DNA of 64,000 nucleotides from an uncultured Brachyspira sp. (lineage in GTDB: Bacteria; Spirochaetota; Brachyspiria; Brachyspirales; Brachyspiraceae), in contig NZ_CALXKQ010000006.1 of the NCBI RefSeq assembly GCF_944388875.1, positions 1 through 64,000 of the forward strand, in the 5' to 3' direction. Positions 24,033 through 32,936 of the stretch are shown here, piece by piece. The notes under the pieces were generated by a model. It made no database searches, was not told the DNA's origin, and saw nothing but the letters and a program-made list of their open reading frames with translations. The position numbers and the translations under genes were made by a program. Numbering within the stretch: position 1 is the stretch's first letter; each line of letters begins with the position of its first letter.

Positions 24033-25928
24033 ATGAAAATAGCAATTTCGCAATTAGAGATAATTCCATCTATGCCATGTGATAATACTGTTAGAATTAT
24101 AAGTTTTATAAGCAAGGCTAAAAAAGAAAATGCTGATATAGTAATATTTCCAGAATTATGCATATCAGGATACTTAATAGGAGATATGTGGGAAAGCGAA
24201 TCATTTATAAGAGAATGTGAGGAACTTGGAGAAGAAATTATAAAGGCTTCTAAAGGTATATATGTTATATTTGGAAATGTAGCTTCAGATAAAACTAAAA
24301 AGAATTTTGACGGCAGAATCAGAAAATATAATGCTATGTTTGTATCAAAAGACGGAAAATTAGTGCATAATAATTCAGCTCCTTATCCGTATATAATAAA
24401 AACATTGCTTCCTAATTATAAGGAATTTGAAGACCCTAGGCATTTTTATAGTTTAAAGGATTTAGCTTTTGAAAATGGTGCAGATATTAAAGAATATTTG
24501 AAACCTTTAGAAATAGAATGTAATAATGGAAAAAAAATCAATTTAGGATTAACTATATGCGAAGATGCTTGGAGTAAGAACTATTCTGTATCTCCTATGG
24601 ATGTTATAAATAGAGATAAAAATGTTGATATATTTATAAATATTTCAAGTTCTCCTTATACTTTGATTAAAGATTCTAAACGTCATCAAATGTACGGAGA
24701 GATAGCATGCAGGCATAATGTTCCGCTTGTATACGTAAATAATGTGGGTATCCAAAATAATGGAAAGACTGTATATAGTTTTGATGGAGGAAGTTCTGTT
24801 TATGATAATAATGGAAGGCTTCTTATTTCTGGAGTGAGATATGAAGAAGATTTATATTTTGTAGATATTGATGTAAAAAATAAAATATTTCCAAAGTACA
24901 TTGAAATAAAAGAGAATAATGAATATAAACTTATATATGATACAGTAATTTATGGTATAAGAAAGTTTTTGAAATCTATAGGAATTAATAAGGTTGTTAT
25001 AGGGGTTTCTGGCGGTATAGATTCTGCATTATCATCTGCAGTATATGTTAATGCTATAGGCAAGGACAATGTTCTTCTTGTAAATATGCCTAGCAAATTC
25101 AATTCTGATACCACAAAAAATTTAGCTAAAACGCTTGCTGATAATTTGGGATGTGCTTATATGGTTGTTCCTATACAGGAATTTGTAGATTATACTGTAA
25201 AACAATTGGAAAGCTCACCTATTATAAGAGATAATAAAGAAGATCATTTAAAGGTGTCATCATTTGTTATAGAAAATATACAGGCTAGAGATAGATCATC
25301 AAGAGTCTTATCTGCAATTGCTGCGAGTTTTGGAGGAGTATTTACATGCAATGCAAATAAAACAGAAACTATGGTAGGATATTCAACCATGTACGGAGAT
25401 GGAGCTGGATTTTTTGCATGCTTGGCGGATTTATGGAAGTATCAAATTTATGGTTTAGCTGATTATGTAAATAAGGAAGTTTTTAATAAAGAAATAATAC
25501 CTGAAGGCACAATAAAGATAGTTCCAAGTGCGGAATTATCAACTTCTCAGGCTGTAGATGAAGGCAAAGGAGATCCAATAAAGTATGATTACCATGATTA
25601 TCTATTCAAAACTTTGATGGAGTCATGGAATAGAGTTATATTAGAGGATGTTTTGTCTTGGTATATTGATGGAGTTTTAGAGGAAAAAATCGGCTGCAGA
25701 AAAGGTTTAGTAAAAGAATATTTTAAAAGCGATGCAGATTTTATAGATGATTTAGAGAAATGGTGGAAACAGTATATGGGTATGGCTGTTTCAAAAAGAA
25801 TACAGGCACCGCCTATACTTGCTATAAGTAGAAGAAGTTTCGGATTTGGAAACAGAGAGGCACAGAACAGAGTTTATTATACGGCTAGATATTTATATTT
25901 GAAAAATAAAATACTGAATGAAAAATAA
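24033..25928 (+). CDS. nadE: glutamine-dependent NAD+ synthetase
   Basis: NadE amidates nicotinic acid adenine dinucleotide to NAD+. The 631-residue two-domain form is present. The N-terminal carbon-nitrogen hydrolase (about 1-280) carries FPELCISGYL with the catalytic Glu, and GLTICEDAW with the catalytic Cys near 180. The C-terminal synthetase has VIGVSGGIDSALSSAV (about 325-340, ATP loop). The glutaminase domain lets it use glutamine rather than free ammonia. GGAG precedes the ATG by about 11 nt. It is a single gene between nim-like and the chemotaxis operon. Confidence 0.96.
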   Translation: MKIAISQLEIIPSMPCDNTVRIISFISKAKKENADIVIFPELCISGYLIGDMWESESFIRECEELGEEIIKASKGIYVIFGNVASDKTKKNFDGRIRKYNAMFVSKDGKLVHNNSAPYPYIIKTLLPNYKEFEDPRHFYSLKDLAFENGADIKEYLKPLEIECNNGKKINLGLTICEDAWSKNYSVSPMDVINRDKNVDIFINISSSPYTLIKDSKRHQMYGEIACRHNVPLVYVNNVGIQNNGKTVYSFDGGSSVYDNNGRLLISGVRYEEDLYFVDIDVKNKIFPKYIEIKENNEYKLIYDTVIYGIRKFLKSIGINKVVIGVSGGIDSALSSAVYVNAIGKDNVLLVNMPSKFNSDTTKNLAKTLADNLGCAYMVVPIQEFVDYTVKQLESSPIIRDNKEDHLKVSSFVIENIQARDRSSRVLSAIAASFGGVFTCNANKTETMVGYSTMYGDGAGFFACLADLWKYQIYGLADYVNKEVFNKEIIPEGTIKIVPSAELSTSQAVDEGKGDPIKYDYHDYLFKTLMESWNRVILEDVLSWYIDGVLEEKIGCRKGLVKEYFKSDADFIDDLEKWWKQYMGMAVSKRIQAPPILAISRRSFGFGNREAQNRVYYTARYLYLKNKILNEK

Positions 25929-25990
25929 AATAATATTTACTATTTATGTAAAAAATTATTATAAAACTATAAACTAATTAAATATTTTAC

Positions 25991-26019
25991 TTGCAAAAAG
26001 CAATAATAAATGTTATATT
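25991..26019 (+). promoter_or_regulatory. chemotaxis operon promoter
   Basis: TTGCAA (25991-25996), 17 bp, TATATT (26014-26019) with an extended-10 TG at 26011-26012. This is a housekeeping-type rather than flagellar sigma-28 promoter. Confidence 0.55.
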
Positions 26020-26068
26020 TAGTTTGTAATATTATTTAAATACAATAAAATGTTAGGATAGTATATAA

Positions 26069-28000
26069 GTGGCAGCATCTAGTGTTATAGATAACAACAT
26101 ACATCAAGACATACTTGATTATTCAGCAATACTTGAAACAACTGTAAAAGATATTCATTCTTTTTTGGATGAAGTAGGAAGAGTATATAGTTTTATAGGT
26201 GAGAAGTTTCCTATTATAGAACAGGAAATGAAAAATGAAAATGAAAAGGCAAATGAATTGCTGTCATACTTTACAGATAAAGAGAAAGGTAATAAAAACT
26301 TTTCAAATGATTTAGATGAGAATCAGGAAGACTTTTTTAGATCATTTGAAAGAATGCAGGGATTTATTAATCAGGATAATGAACTTTCAGATTCATTAGT
26401 AGAAGACGTTGGTAAAACAAGCAATATAATGGACTCTATTGAACAGATAAGAATGCTTGCAGATCAAATTAAAGTTTATTCATTAAATGCGATTATCATA
26501 TCATCTAAATATGGTGCAGGCGGTAAAGCTTTTGGAGAGATATCAAAAAATATTATTAAAATGTCTGAAACTTCAAATGAACAAGCATATCAGATGAATA
26601 GAATTGGTAAGGAATTATTTGTTAGATTTGAGTCATTTAAAACAGAAATTCTTAAGGCAAATGAATTACAGAGGCAGAATTTTACTATAATGAGAGAACA
26701 GCTTGATAAAGAGCATAATAATATGGTTAACTCTTTTGCTGTATTTTCAAATATTATATCTGATATAATATCAAGAGTTGATAATACTTATGATTTTATA
26801 TTTGAAATAATGATGGTTTTGCCTCGTGAGGATATTGTAAGACAGCAGACTGAGCATATTATTGAATCTATCAATTCCATAGTTTATGAAAATAGAAATT
26901 TTATAAATTCTTACGGCGAAAATGTTGATACAATGAATGCTGAAGATTTAGAAAAATCTGAAAATGAAACATTAGAGCATAAGTTATTGGATTTGCTTAC
27001 ATTTGACGATGTTGTTTTAACTCTTATTATTGAGAACTTCAAATCAATACATGAAGAGATAAATATGACTAATGCGGATATATATAAGAGTTTAAAAGGT
27101 TTAAAAGATGCTTTATCTGATATAGCTTCTGATAGAACAACTATTGTGGAATATATGATAGGCGGTGAGAACGGTAAATCAGAATTTCCATTTACCGTAT
27201 CTGAGTCTTTATTTGAAGAATATATGGGATTTATTAAACTATATTTGGAAAATTTCAAATTGTTCTTAACTAATAAATATAGAATATCAGACAGTAATAT
27301 AGCTATAATTGACTCTATTGAAGAATTGGAGAGCATGTTCTTAGAAACAAAAAATATAGCTAAAACGTTTAACTCAATTAACTTTTTGGCTAAAATAGAA
27401 TTAGAGAAAAATAGTAATATATTCAATAACTCTCAAACTTTCTCTATTGAAAGCGTAGAGGCTATAGCTACAAATATTACTGATACGGTTGACGGATGTT
27501 TGGAGCAGTTTCATAATATTAAATCTGCAATATTTAGTTCTATTAATAAATTTAAATCTAATATTAATCATCAGTCAAGCGAACATACTTTTATAGAATC
27601 TATGACTGAGAGTGTAAGTAAGCGTCTTGATGAATCAAAATTTATTATTAATAATAATATAAAAAGATTGGAAAGTTATGCTAAGGAATTATTCGGACTT
27701 ATAGATAAAACATTAATAGATTTAAGTTCTTTGAGTACATTATTGACTAAAATTAATGAAATTATAGAGATTTTCAATAGCATGAGAAATGTTATAAGAG
27801 ATAAGAAAAATAAATATTATCAATCATTAGGTATTGATAATTGGAAAATAGAAAGCGATAAATATTTAGATATAGTTAATTCTTATACTATAAAGAAAGA
27901 GAGAGCTATTGCTAATAGTATTTTATCTGGCGAAGAGGCACCTGATGTCGATATAAATATAGATGTAGGTGCTGATAGCGGTGATTTTACTATGTTTTAA
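26069..28000 (+). CDS. cytoplasmic MCP-like protein heading the chemotaxis operon
   Basis: A 643-residue, mostly helical protein with no membrane segment. Residues about 127-170 resemble the signalling hairpin of methyl-accepting chemotaxis proteins: IRMLADQIKVYSLNAIIISS followed by KYGAGGKAFGEISKNI, compare IxxIAxQTNLLALNAAIEAARAGExGRGFAVVAxEV. The conserved E-A-A-R is SSKY here, so CheA/CheW contact may be altered. A second, weaker copy lies in the C-terminal half (IAKTFNSINFLAKIELEK). The start is GTG with AGGA 11 nt upstream. It is separated by 24 bp from the STAS gene. It may be a soluble receptor or a structural adaptor. Confidence 0.7.
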   Translation: MAASSVIDNNIHQDILDYSAILETTVKDIHSFLDEVGRVYSFIGEKFPIIEQEMKNENEKANELLSYFTDKEKGNKNFSNDLDENQEDFFRSFERMQGFINQDNELSDSLVEDVGKTSNIMDSIEQIRMLADQIKVYSLNAIIISSKYGAGGKAFGEISKNIIKMSETSNEQAYQMNRIGKELFVRFESFKTEILKANELQRQNFTIMREQLDKEHNNMVNSFAVFSNIISDIISRVDNTYDFIFEIMMVLPREDIVRQQTEHIIESINSIVYENRNFINSYGENVDTMNAEDLEKSENETLEHKLLDLLTFDDVVLTLIIENFKSIHEEINMTNADIYKSLKGLKDALSDIASDRTTIVEYMIGGENGKSEFPFTVSESLFEEYMGFIKLYLENFKLFLTNKYRISDSNIAIIDSIEELESMFLETKNIAKTFNSINFLAKIELEKNSNIFNNSQTFSIESVEAIATNITDTVDGCLEQFHNIKSAIFSSINKFKSNINHQSSEHTFIESMTESVSKRLDESKFIINNNIKRLESYAKELFGLIDKTLIDLSSLSTLLTKINEIIEIFNSMRNVIRDKKNKYYQSLGIDNWKIESDKYLDIVNSYTIKKERAIANSILSGEEAPDVDINIDVGADSGDFTMF

Positions 28001-28024
28001 TAAAAGTAATGGAGGTATTACAGT

Positions 28025-28288
28025 ATGGCAGTTTTAGAAATTAGTGATAATCTTAATATTAGAACAATGAGTAAATATTTTAAGAATGTCATAAAAAGTG
28101 CAAATTATAATGAAGATATTACCGTAAAATTTAATTGCGAAGGTCCGGCCCATGTAGATTTAGCAGGTTTACAAATACTATATGCTATGAAAAAAGAACT
28201 TGCTAAAAATCAAAAAAACCTTATAGTAGAGGGTATGGATAATTTATTTGTAGAATATTTAAAAATAATTAATGATAAAAATAATTAA
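28025..28288 (+). CDS. STAS domain protein without phospho-acceptor serine
   Basis: An 87-residue single STAS domain. The segment HVDLAGLQILYAMKKEL (about 43-59) matches the phosphorylation loop of anti-sigma-factor antagonists (DxSGLxxL), but the acceptor position is Ala47. STAS proteins occur next to cheY and cheA in several chemotaxis clusters (for example in Vibrio), with a role that is not well defined. GGAGG precedes the ATG by about 8 nt. It lies between the MCP-like gene and cheY, 20 bp from the latter. Confidence 0.8.
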   Translation: MAVLEISDNLNIRTMSKYFKNVIKSANYNEDITVKFNCEGPAHVDLAGLQILYAMKKELAKNQKNLIVEGMDNLFVEYLKIINDKNN

Positions 28289-28308
28289 TGATATAAGAGG
28301 TTAAATGT

Positions 28309-28677
28309 ATGGCTAAAACAATACTAATTGTAGACGATTCAAATACAGCTAGAGCATCTGTTGAATATACCTTGAAAAAGGGCAGTTATAGCGTGGTATC
28401 TGCAGATGATGGTACTACAGGATTAGAGGTTCTAGGTAAAACACCAAATGTTGATATGATAATAACTGACCTTAATATGCCTAAAATGGATGGTATAGAA
28501 TTCATTAAGCATGTAAGACAGGTAGATCAACATAAATATACCCCTATCCTTATGCTTACAACAGAATCTCAGGATGAGAAAAAGATGGAGGGTAAAGCTG
28601 CTGGAGCAAGCGGCTGGCTGGTAAAGCCATTTAACCCTACTCAACTTTTAGACGTTGTTAAACGTTTTTTAAATTGA
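28309..28677 (+). CDS. cheY: CheY-type single-domain response regulator
   Basis: A 122-residue receiver with no output domain. The acidic pocket is D9-D10, the phospho-acceptor is D54 (IITDLNMPKMDG), T83 or T84 is in MLTTES, and the lysine is in WLVKPF (about 105). It would carry phosphate from CheA. The LTTE/KPF pattern is typical of CheY partners of STAS-containing operons. AGAGGT precedes the ATG by 7 nt. Other CheY copies elsewhere in the genome may control the flagellar switch; that cannot be judged here. Confidence 0.9.
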   Translation: MAKTILIVDDSNTARASVEYTLKKGSYSVVSADDGTTGLEVLGKTPNVDMIITDLNMPKMDGIEFIKHVRQVDQHKYTPILMLTTESQDEKKMEGKAAGASGWLVKPFNPTQLLDVVKRFLN

Positions 28678-28680
28678 TGT

Positions 28681-28710
28681 TTGACACTACCCTATTATTA
28701 GGGATTTTAT
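28681..28710 (+). other. hairpin and possible internal promoter between cheY and cheA
   Basis: CCCTA-TTAT-TAGGG (28690-28703) is followed by ATTTTATT, which looks like a weak terminator or attenuator. The same stretch begins with TTGACA (28681-28686) and has TTTTAT 18 bp later, a possible weak promoter. Confidence 0.4.
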
Positions 28711-28730
28711 TAAAGGCAGAGGTATGATAT

Positions 28731-30881
28731 ATGTTTGATAGTGATGAATTTATTTCGATATTCTTAAGTGAAGCTAATGAGATAGTAGAAGGTCTTGAAA
28801 ACGACTTGGTGCTTTTAGAGGATAACAAGAGTGATGAAGATCTTTTAAATAAAATATTTAGAAGTGCTCATACTTTAAAATCATCTGCAGGTACAGTTGG
28901 TTTTACTACTATGAGTGAATTAAACCACGTTGCTGAAAACTTGTTGGAAAAGGTAAGAAGCGGTAAATTAGATGTAACTCCTCAAATGATAACAGTTCTT
29001 TTAGAGTTTTTAGATACTGTTAAATTGATGCTTCAGAATATCGTTGATGGTAAGAGCGAAACTGAAGGTGTTACAAATATAGAATCTTTAAAAGCCAAAA
29101 TAAAAGCTATAGCTGATGGAAATGATGTTAGTACAGCAGCTCCTGCAAAGCCTGCTCCTGAGCCTAAGAAGGAAGAGCCTAAAGCTGAAAATACTGAAGA
29201 AAATAAAACAGAGGAGAAAAAGGAGGAAACAAGCGGCGGTACTGGAGATAATTCTTTCCATATAGAAATGGGATTTAAAGCTACTATTTTTGATAATGGT
29301 ATAGACCCTCTTATGTTTTTAAATGACCTTAGAGCTATTGGTACTATAAGTAATTTAAAAATAGAATGTGTTAGTTTGCCTACCATTTTAAATCTTGAAG
29401 ATCCTTATATTTGTTATACTCAATTTTCATTAGATTTTGAAACTAATGCTCCTGAAGACCAAGTTCAAAATATATTCTTATTTGTAATAGATGATAATGA
29501 TATTAATATAGTTAATACAAAAGCAGATATAAAAGATGATGAACCTGCAGAAGCACCTAAAAAAGAGGAAGCTCCTAAAACAGAGGAGGCTCATAAAACT
29601 GAAGAAAATAATAAAGCAGAATCTCCTGCGAATTCTTCTGCAGCTGCTGCAGGAAATAATCAGTCGCAAGCAGCTGCTCATAAAAAAGTTCAAGCTCCTT
29701 CAACTGTTAGGGTTGATACTAGAAAACTAGATAGTTTGATGAACCTTATAGGAGAACTTGTTATCGCCCAGTCAAGAATAATGCAGCTTACTCAGAGTCT
29801 TGATATAGATAATGGTTTAAAAGAAGCTGTTAGTTCAATGGATAGAACTTCAAGACAAATACAAGAAGAGGTTATGAACATTAGGATGATGCCTATAGGT
29901 CCTATATTCAATCAGTTCCATAGATATGTTAGGGACCTTAACTTGGAATTGAATAAAGAAGTTAAATTAGTTTTAAAAGGTGAAAGTACAGAAATAGATA
30001 AAAATATGTTAGAGCAATTATCCGACCCTCTTAAACACATGATAAGAAACTCTATGGACCATGGTATAGAAAAAACAAAAGAGGAAAGAATTGCAAGAGG
30101 AAAACCTGAGTACGGTACCATAACAATGTCAGCTGCACACCAAGAGGGACATGTTGTTATAGAGGTAGCTGATGATGGTAATGGATTAAATAAAGAAAAA
30201 ATACTTAATAAGGCTATCGAAAAAGGTTTATTATCGAAAGATGGTAAATATTCAGATGTAGAAATATATAGAACTATATTCTATCCTGGCGTTTCAACTG
30301 CTGATAAAATTACTGACATATCAGGAAGAGGTGTTGGTATGGACGTTGTTAGAGCCAATGTTGAAAAAATGAAAGGTAAAATAGAAATTAAATCTGTAGA
30401 AGGTCAAGGCAGTACATTTATAGTAAAACTTCCTCTAACATTAGCCATTATTGAAGGTATTACTTTTGCTTTAGGAAAACAGATATATATAATGCCTCTT
30501 ATATCTATTATTGAACAAATTAAAGTTAAAAATGAGCAGGTAAAACCTTTTGAAGGCAAAGGAGAAATGATAAAAATAAGAGATGAATATTTGCCTTTAA
30601 TAAGACTTCACAAAGTTTTTGAAATAGATACGCAAGTTGAAAATATAGAAGATGGTATTGTTGTAGTAGTTGAAGCTGGTTATAGAAGATGTGCTATATT
30701 TGTTGATGAGTTATTGGATCAGCAGCAGGTAGTTATAAAATCTTTGGATTCTGCATTTAGTAAGCATGCAGGAATAGCGGGCGGTACAATACTTGGAGAT
30801 GGAAGAATAGCTCTAATTATTGATATACAAGGGCTAGTTAATATGTCTTTACAAGGAAAAATAAACAACGGCGTTAAATAA
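28731..30881 (+). CDS. cheA: chemotaxis histidine kinase CheA
   Basis: A 716-residue class II histidine kinase that phosphorylates CheY and CheB. The phosphotransfer domain (1-110) has H47 in RSAHTLKSSAG. A P2-like domain (about 182-265) is flanked by two Glu/Lys/Pro/Ala-rich linkers (about 135-175 and 275-325). The dimerisation domain starts with VRVDTRKLDSLMNLIGELVI (about 326-345). The ATPase has LKHMIRNSMDHGIE, VADDGNGL and SGRGVGMDVV. The C-terminal CheW-like domain spans about 575-710. All catalytic boxes look intact. The SD is GAGGT. cheW follows after 12 bp. Confidence 0.97.
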   Translation: MFDSDEFISIFLSEANEIVEGLENDLVLLEDNKSDEDLLNKIFRSAHTLKSSAGTVGFTTMSELNHVAENLLEKVRSGKLDVTPQMITVLLEFLDTVKLMLQNIVDGKSETEGVTNIESLKAKIKAIADGNDVSTAAPAKPAPEPKKEEPKAENTEENKTEEKKEETSGGTGDNSFHIEMGFKATIFDNGIDPLMFLNDLRAIGTISNLKIECVSLPTILNLEDPYICYTQFSLDFETNAPEDQVQNIFLFVIDDNDINIVNTKADIKDDEPAEAPKKEEAPKTEEAHKTEENNKAESPANSSAAAAGNNQSQAAAHKKVQAPSTVRVDTRKLDSLMNLIGELVIAQSRIMQLTQSLDIDNGLKEAVSSMDRTSRQIQEEVMNIRMMPIGPIFNQFHRYVRDLNLELNKEVKLVLKGESTEIDKNMLEQLSDPLKHMIRNSMDHGIEKTKEERIARGKPEYGTITMSAAHQEGHVVIEVADDGNGLNKEKILNKAIEKGLLSKDGKYSDVEIYRTIFYPGVSTADKITDISGRGVGMDVVRANVEKMKGKIEIKSVEGQGSTFIVKLPLTLAIIEGITFALGKQIYIMPLISIIEQIKVKNEQVKPFEGKGEMIKIRDEYLPLIRLHKVFEIDTQVENIEDGIVVVVEAGYRRCAIFVDELLDQQQVVIKSLDSAFSKHAGIAGGTILGDGRIALIIDIQGLVNMSLQGKINNGVK

Positions 30882-30893
30882 AAGGATTTAAAT

Positions 30894-31424
30894 ATGTTAG
30901 ATAATCAAAAAATAAATGCTGATAGTATACCTCAAGTTGGAGGAACTTCTTTAGATCATGAGGATAATATTTCTACTGAACCAAGTCAGCAATTTTTAGT
31001 GTTTAAAATTGATAATGAAGAATATGCCCTTGATGTATTGAGTATTGACGGTATAGTTGGCGTTACTAATATAACACCTGTACCTGGAAGTCCTAAATAT
31101 ATGAGAGGGTTAATGAATTTGAGAGGTAATATTCTTCATATAGTTGATATAAGAATCAGATTCGGATTAGCTAGAAGGGATGATCATTCTATTGAGGATG
31201 ATGTTATTATTGTCATATCAACTACAAATAGGAAATTTGGAATATTAGCAGATATGGTAAGTGATGTTATTACAGTTTATGAAAGCCAAATGACAGAAAC
31301 TCCTATAGATAATATGAGAGGACTTCAAATTTCTAATGTTATTAGATTGGAAAACAAGATTATAATGGTTCTTCCTATAGAAGAAATAATTAAATCTAAT
31401 GATGAAGAAAATAAAACTTTATGA
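30894..31424 (+). CDS. cheW: chemotaxis coupling protein CheW
   Basis: CheW links receptors to CheA. The 176-residue protein has a 35-residue acidic, probably disordered N-terminal extension, then the CheW fold: FLVFKIDNEEYALDVLSIDG (about 37-56), the conserved MRGLMNLRGNILHIVDIRI (about 75-93, with the NLRG receptor/kinase contact) and GILADMVSDVITV (about 120-132). AAGGA precedes the ATG. It lies between cheA and cheR with gaps of 12 and 19 bp, consistent with one operon. Confidence 0.95.
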   Translation: MLDNQKINADSIPQVGGTSLDHEDNISTEPSQQFLVFKIDNEEYALDVLSIDGIVGVTNITPVPGSPKYMRGLMNLRGNILHIVDIRIRFGLARRDDHSIEDDVIIVISTTNRKFGILADMVSDVITVYESQMTETPIDNMRGLQISNVIRLENKIIMVLPIEEIIKSNDEENKTL

Positions 31425-31443
31425 TTTTATTTAAGGAATAAAA

Positions 31444-32295
31444 ATGGATGATTTAAATGCCAGTATGCCTGCATTGACTGATTCCGAATTTGCTGAATTA
31501 GTTAAAATTATTTATGATAAAACTCGTATACAGATGTCTAATCATAAAAGAGCTTTGGTTACATCTAGATTAAGTAAAAGACTCAGAGCTTTACATATGG
31601 ATTCTTTTAGGGAATACATAGATTTTGTAAAAAATGCTAAAGACGAAGAATTAACAAATTTTGTAAATGCTGTTACAACTAATAAAACAGATTTTTTTAG
31701 GGAAAATAAACATTTTGAATATATGAAAAGTACATTTCTTCCAGATTGGGAGAAAAATTTCAAAGCAGGCAAAGTTAAAAATCTTAGAATCTGGTCGGCA
31801 GCTTGTTCTACAGGGGAAGAACCTTATACAATACAAATGACATTACATGAATATTTTGGTTCTAATTATGACAGATACGATATTAAAGTATTAGCAAGCG
31901 ATATAGATACCAATGTATTAGCTCATGGCAGAGCTGGTATTTATAGAGAAGAATCTGTTGACCCTATACAGGATAATATTTTAAGAAAATATTTTTTGAA
32001 AGGTACAGGGGATAAGGAAGGACTTTATAAGGTAAAAGATATTTTAAAGAAAAATTTATTTTTTAGACAATTAAATTTTAAAGATGAAGATTTTGATATA
32101 CATACTCAATTTGATTTAATATTTTGCAGGAATGTTATAATTTATTTTGATAAAGAATTTCAAAAGGAATTATTTAATAAATTTCATAGATATTTAAAAG
32201 AAGATGGTTTGGTATTTATTGGTCACTCTGAAACTTTATTTGGAGTATCGGACAAGTTTAAATATGTAGCAAGCAATATTTATAAAAAGATTTAA
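31444..32295 (+). CDS. cheR: chemotaxis receptor methyltransferase CheR
   Basis: CheR methylates receptor glutamates with S-adenosylmethionine. The 283-residue protein has the N-terminal helical domain (about 10-85; ending with VNAVTTNKTDFFRENKHFEY) and the AdoMet fold with IWSAACSTGEEPYTIQMTL (about 118-136) and FDLIFCRNVIIYFDKEFQ (about 221-238). No pentapeptide-binding or TPR extension is present. It is part of the adaptation set with cheB and cheD. Because the linked MCP-like protein is degenerate, its methylation target may be encoded elsewhere. Confidence 0.95.
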   Translation: MDDLNASMPALTDSEFAELVKIIYDKTRIQMSNHKRALVTSRLSKRLRALHMDSFREYIDFVKNAKDEELTNFVNAVTTNKTDFFRENKHFEYMKSTFLPDWEKNFKAGKVKNLRIWSAACSTGEEPYTIQMTLHEYFGSNYDRYDIKVLASDIDTNVLAHGRAGIYREESVDPIQDNILRKYFLKGTGDKEGLYKVKDILKKNLFFRQLNFKDEDFDIHTQFDLIFCRNVIIYFDKEFQKELFNKFHRYLKEDGLVFIGHSETLFGVSDKFKYVASNIYKKI

Positions 32296-32315
32296 AAATT
32301 ATAGGGGTAATAATA

Positions 32316-32909
32316 ATGATTGATTTTCCAGCAGCAGCCAATAGTAATTTTAAGAGAATAACTATTTATATAGGCGGTTATTATGCTTCTAAAGAGCCAG
32401 CTGTTATTAAAACTGTTTTGGGCAGTTGTATATCTGTTTGTCTCTTTGAGAACAAATTAAAATTTGGAGGTATGAACCATTTTATGCTGCCAGAAATGAG
32501 AGAATGGGAAAATCCAGCAGAAGACTATAACAATACCAGATACGGCGTATTTGCTATGGAAGTTTTGATAAATGAAATAATAAAATTGGGCGGAAAAAAA
32601 GAAAATCTTACAGCTAAGATATTTGGAGGCGGACATGTTTTATCAGGTATGACAAGTAATATACTTCAAGTTCCTGATAAAAATATACAATTTGCCAAAA
32701 AATTTCTAGCTGATGAAAAAATCCCTATAGTTAGCGAAGATATTGGAGGTTCTTGGCCTAGAAAGGTTTTTTTCTTTAATACTGAAAATAGAGTTCTTAT
32801 GAAAAAACTAGAAGGAAAAACTAAAGAATTCTCAGCAGAACAAGAAATTAAATACTCTAAAAACTTACAGCATAAACTAGAGGAAAAATCAGATATCACA
32901 CTGTTTTAA
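32316..32909 (+). CDS. cheD: chemotaxis receptor deamidase CheD
   Basis: CheD deamidates receptor glutamines, and in some bacteria it binds CheC. The 197-residue protein has the catalytic Cys38 in TVLGSCISVCL and His55 in GGMNHFMLP, the family pattern GSCxxVxxxxxxxxxxGxxHxxLP. RYGVFAMEVLINEIIKLGGK (about 85-104) and KIFGGGHVL (about 110-118) follow as expected. The C-terminal 35 residues form a charged tail beyond the usual 160-residue core. There is no cheC in the window. Spacing to cheR is 20 bp and to cheB 27 bp. Confidence 0.94.
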   Translation: MIDFPAAANSNFKRITIYIGGYYASKEPAVIKTVLGSCISVCLFENKLKFGGMNHFMLPEMREWENPAEDYNNTRYGVFAMEVLINEIIKLGGKKENLTAKIFGGGHVLSGMTSNILQVPDKNIQFAKKFLADEKIPIVSEDIGGSWPRKVFFFNTENRVLMKKLEGKTKEFSAEQEIKYSKNLQHKLEEKSDITLF

Positions 32910-32936
32910 TATATTAATAATTAGGAAGGATTTTTT

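Noticed and set aside
26911-27426. Long open frame antisense to the MCP-like gene
   Set aside because: A shadow of the sense codon use; it has no SD and no protein-like pattern. Similar antisense frames at 2487-2759, 16001-16381 and 29033-29386 are rejected for the same reason.
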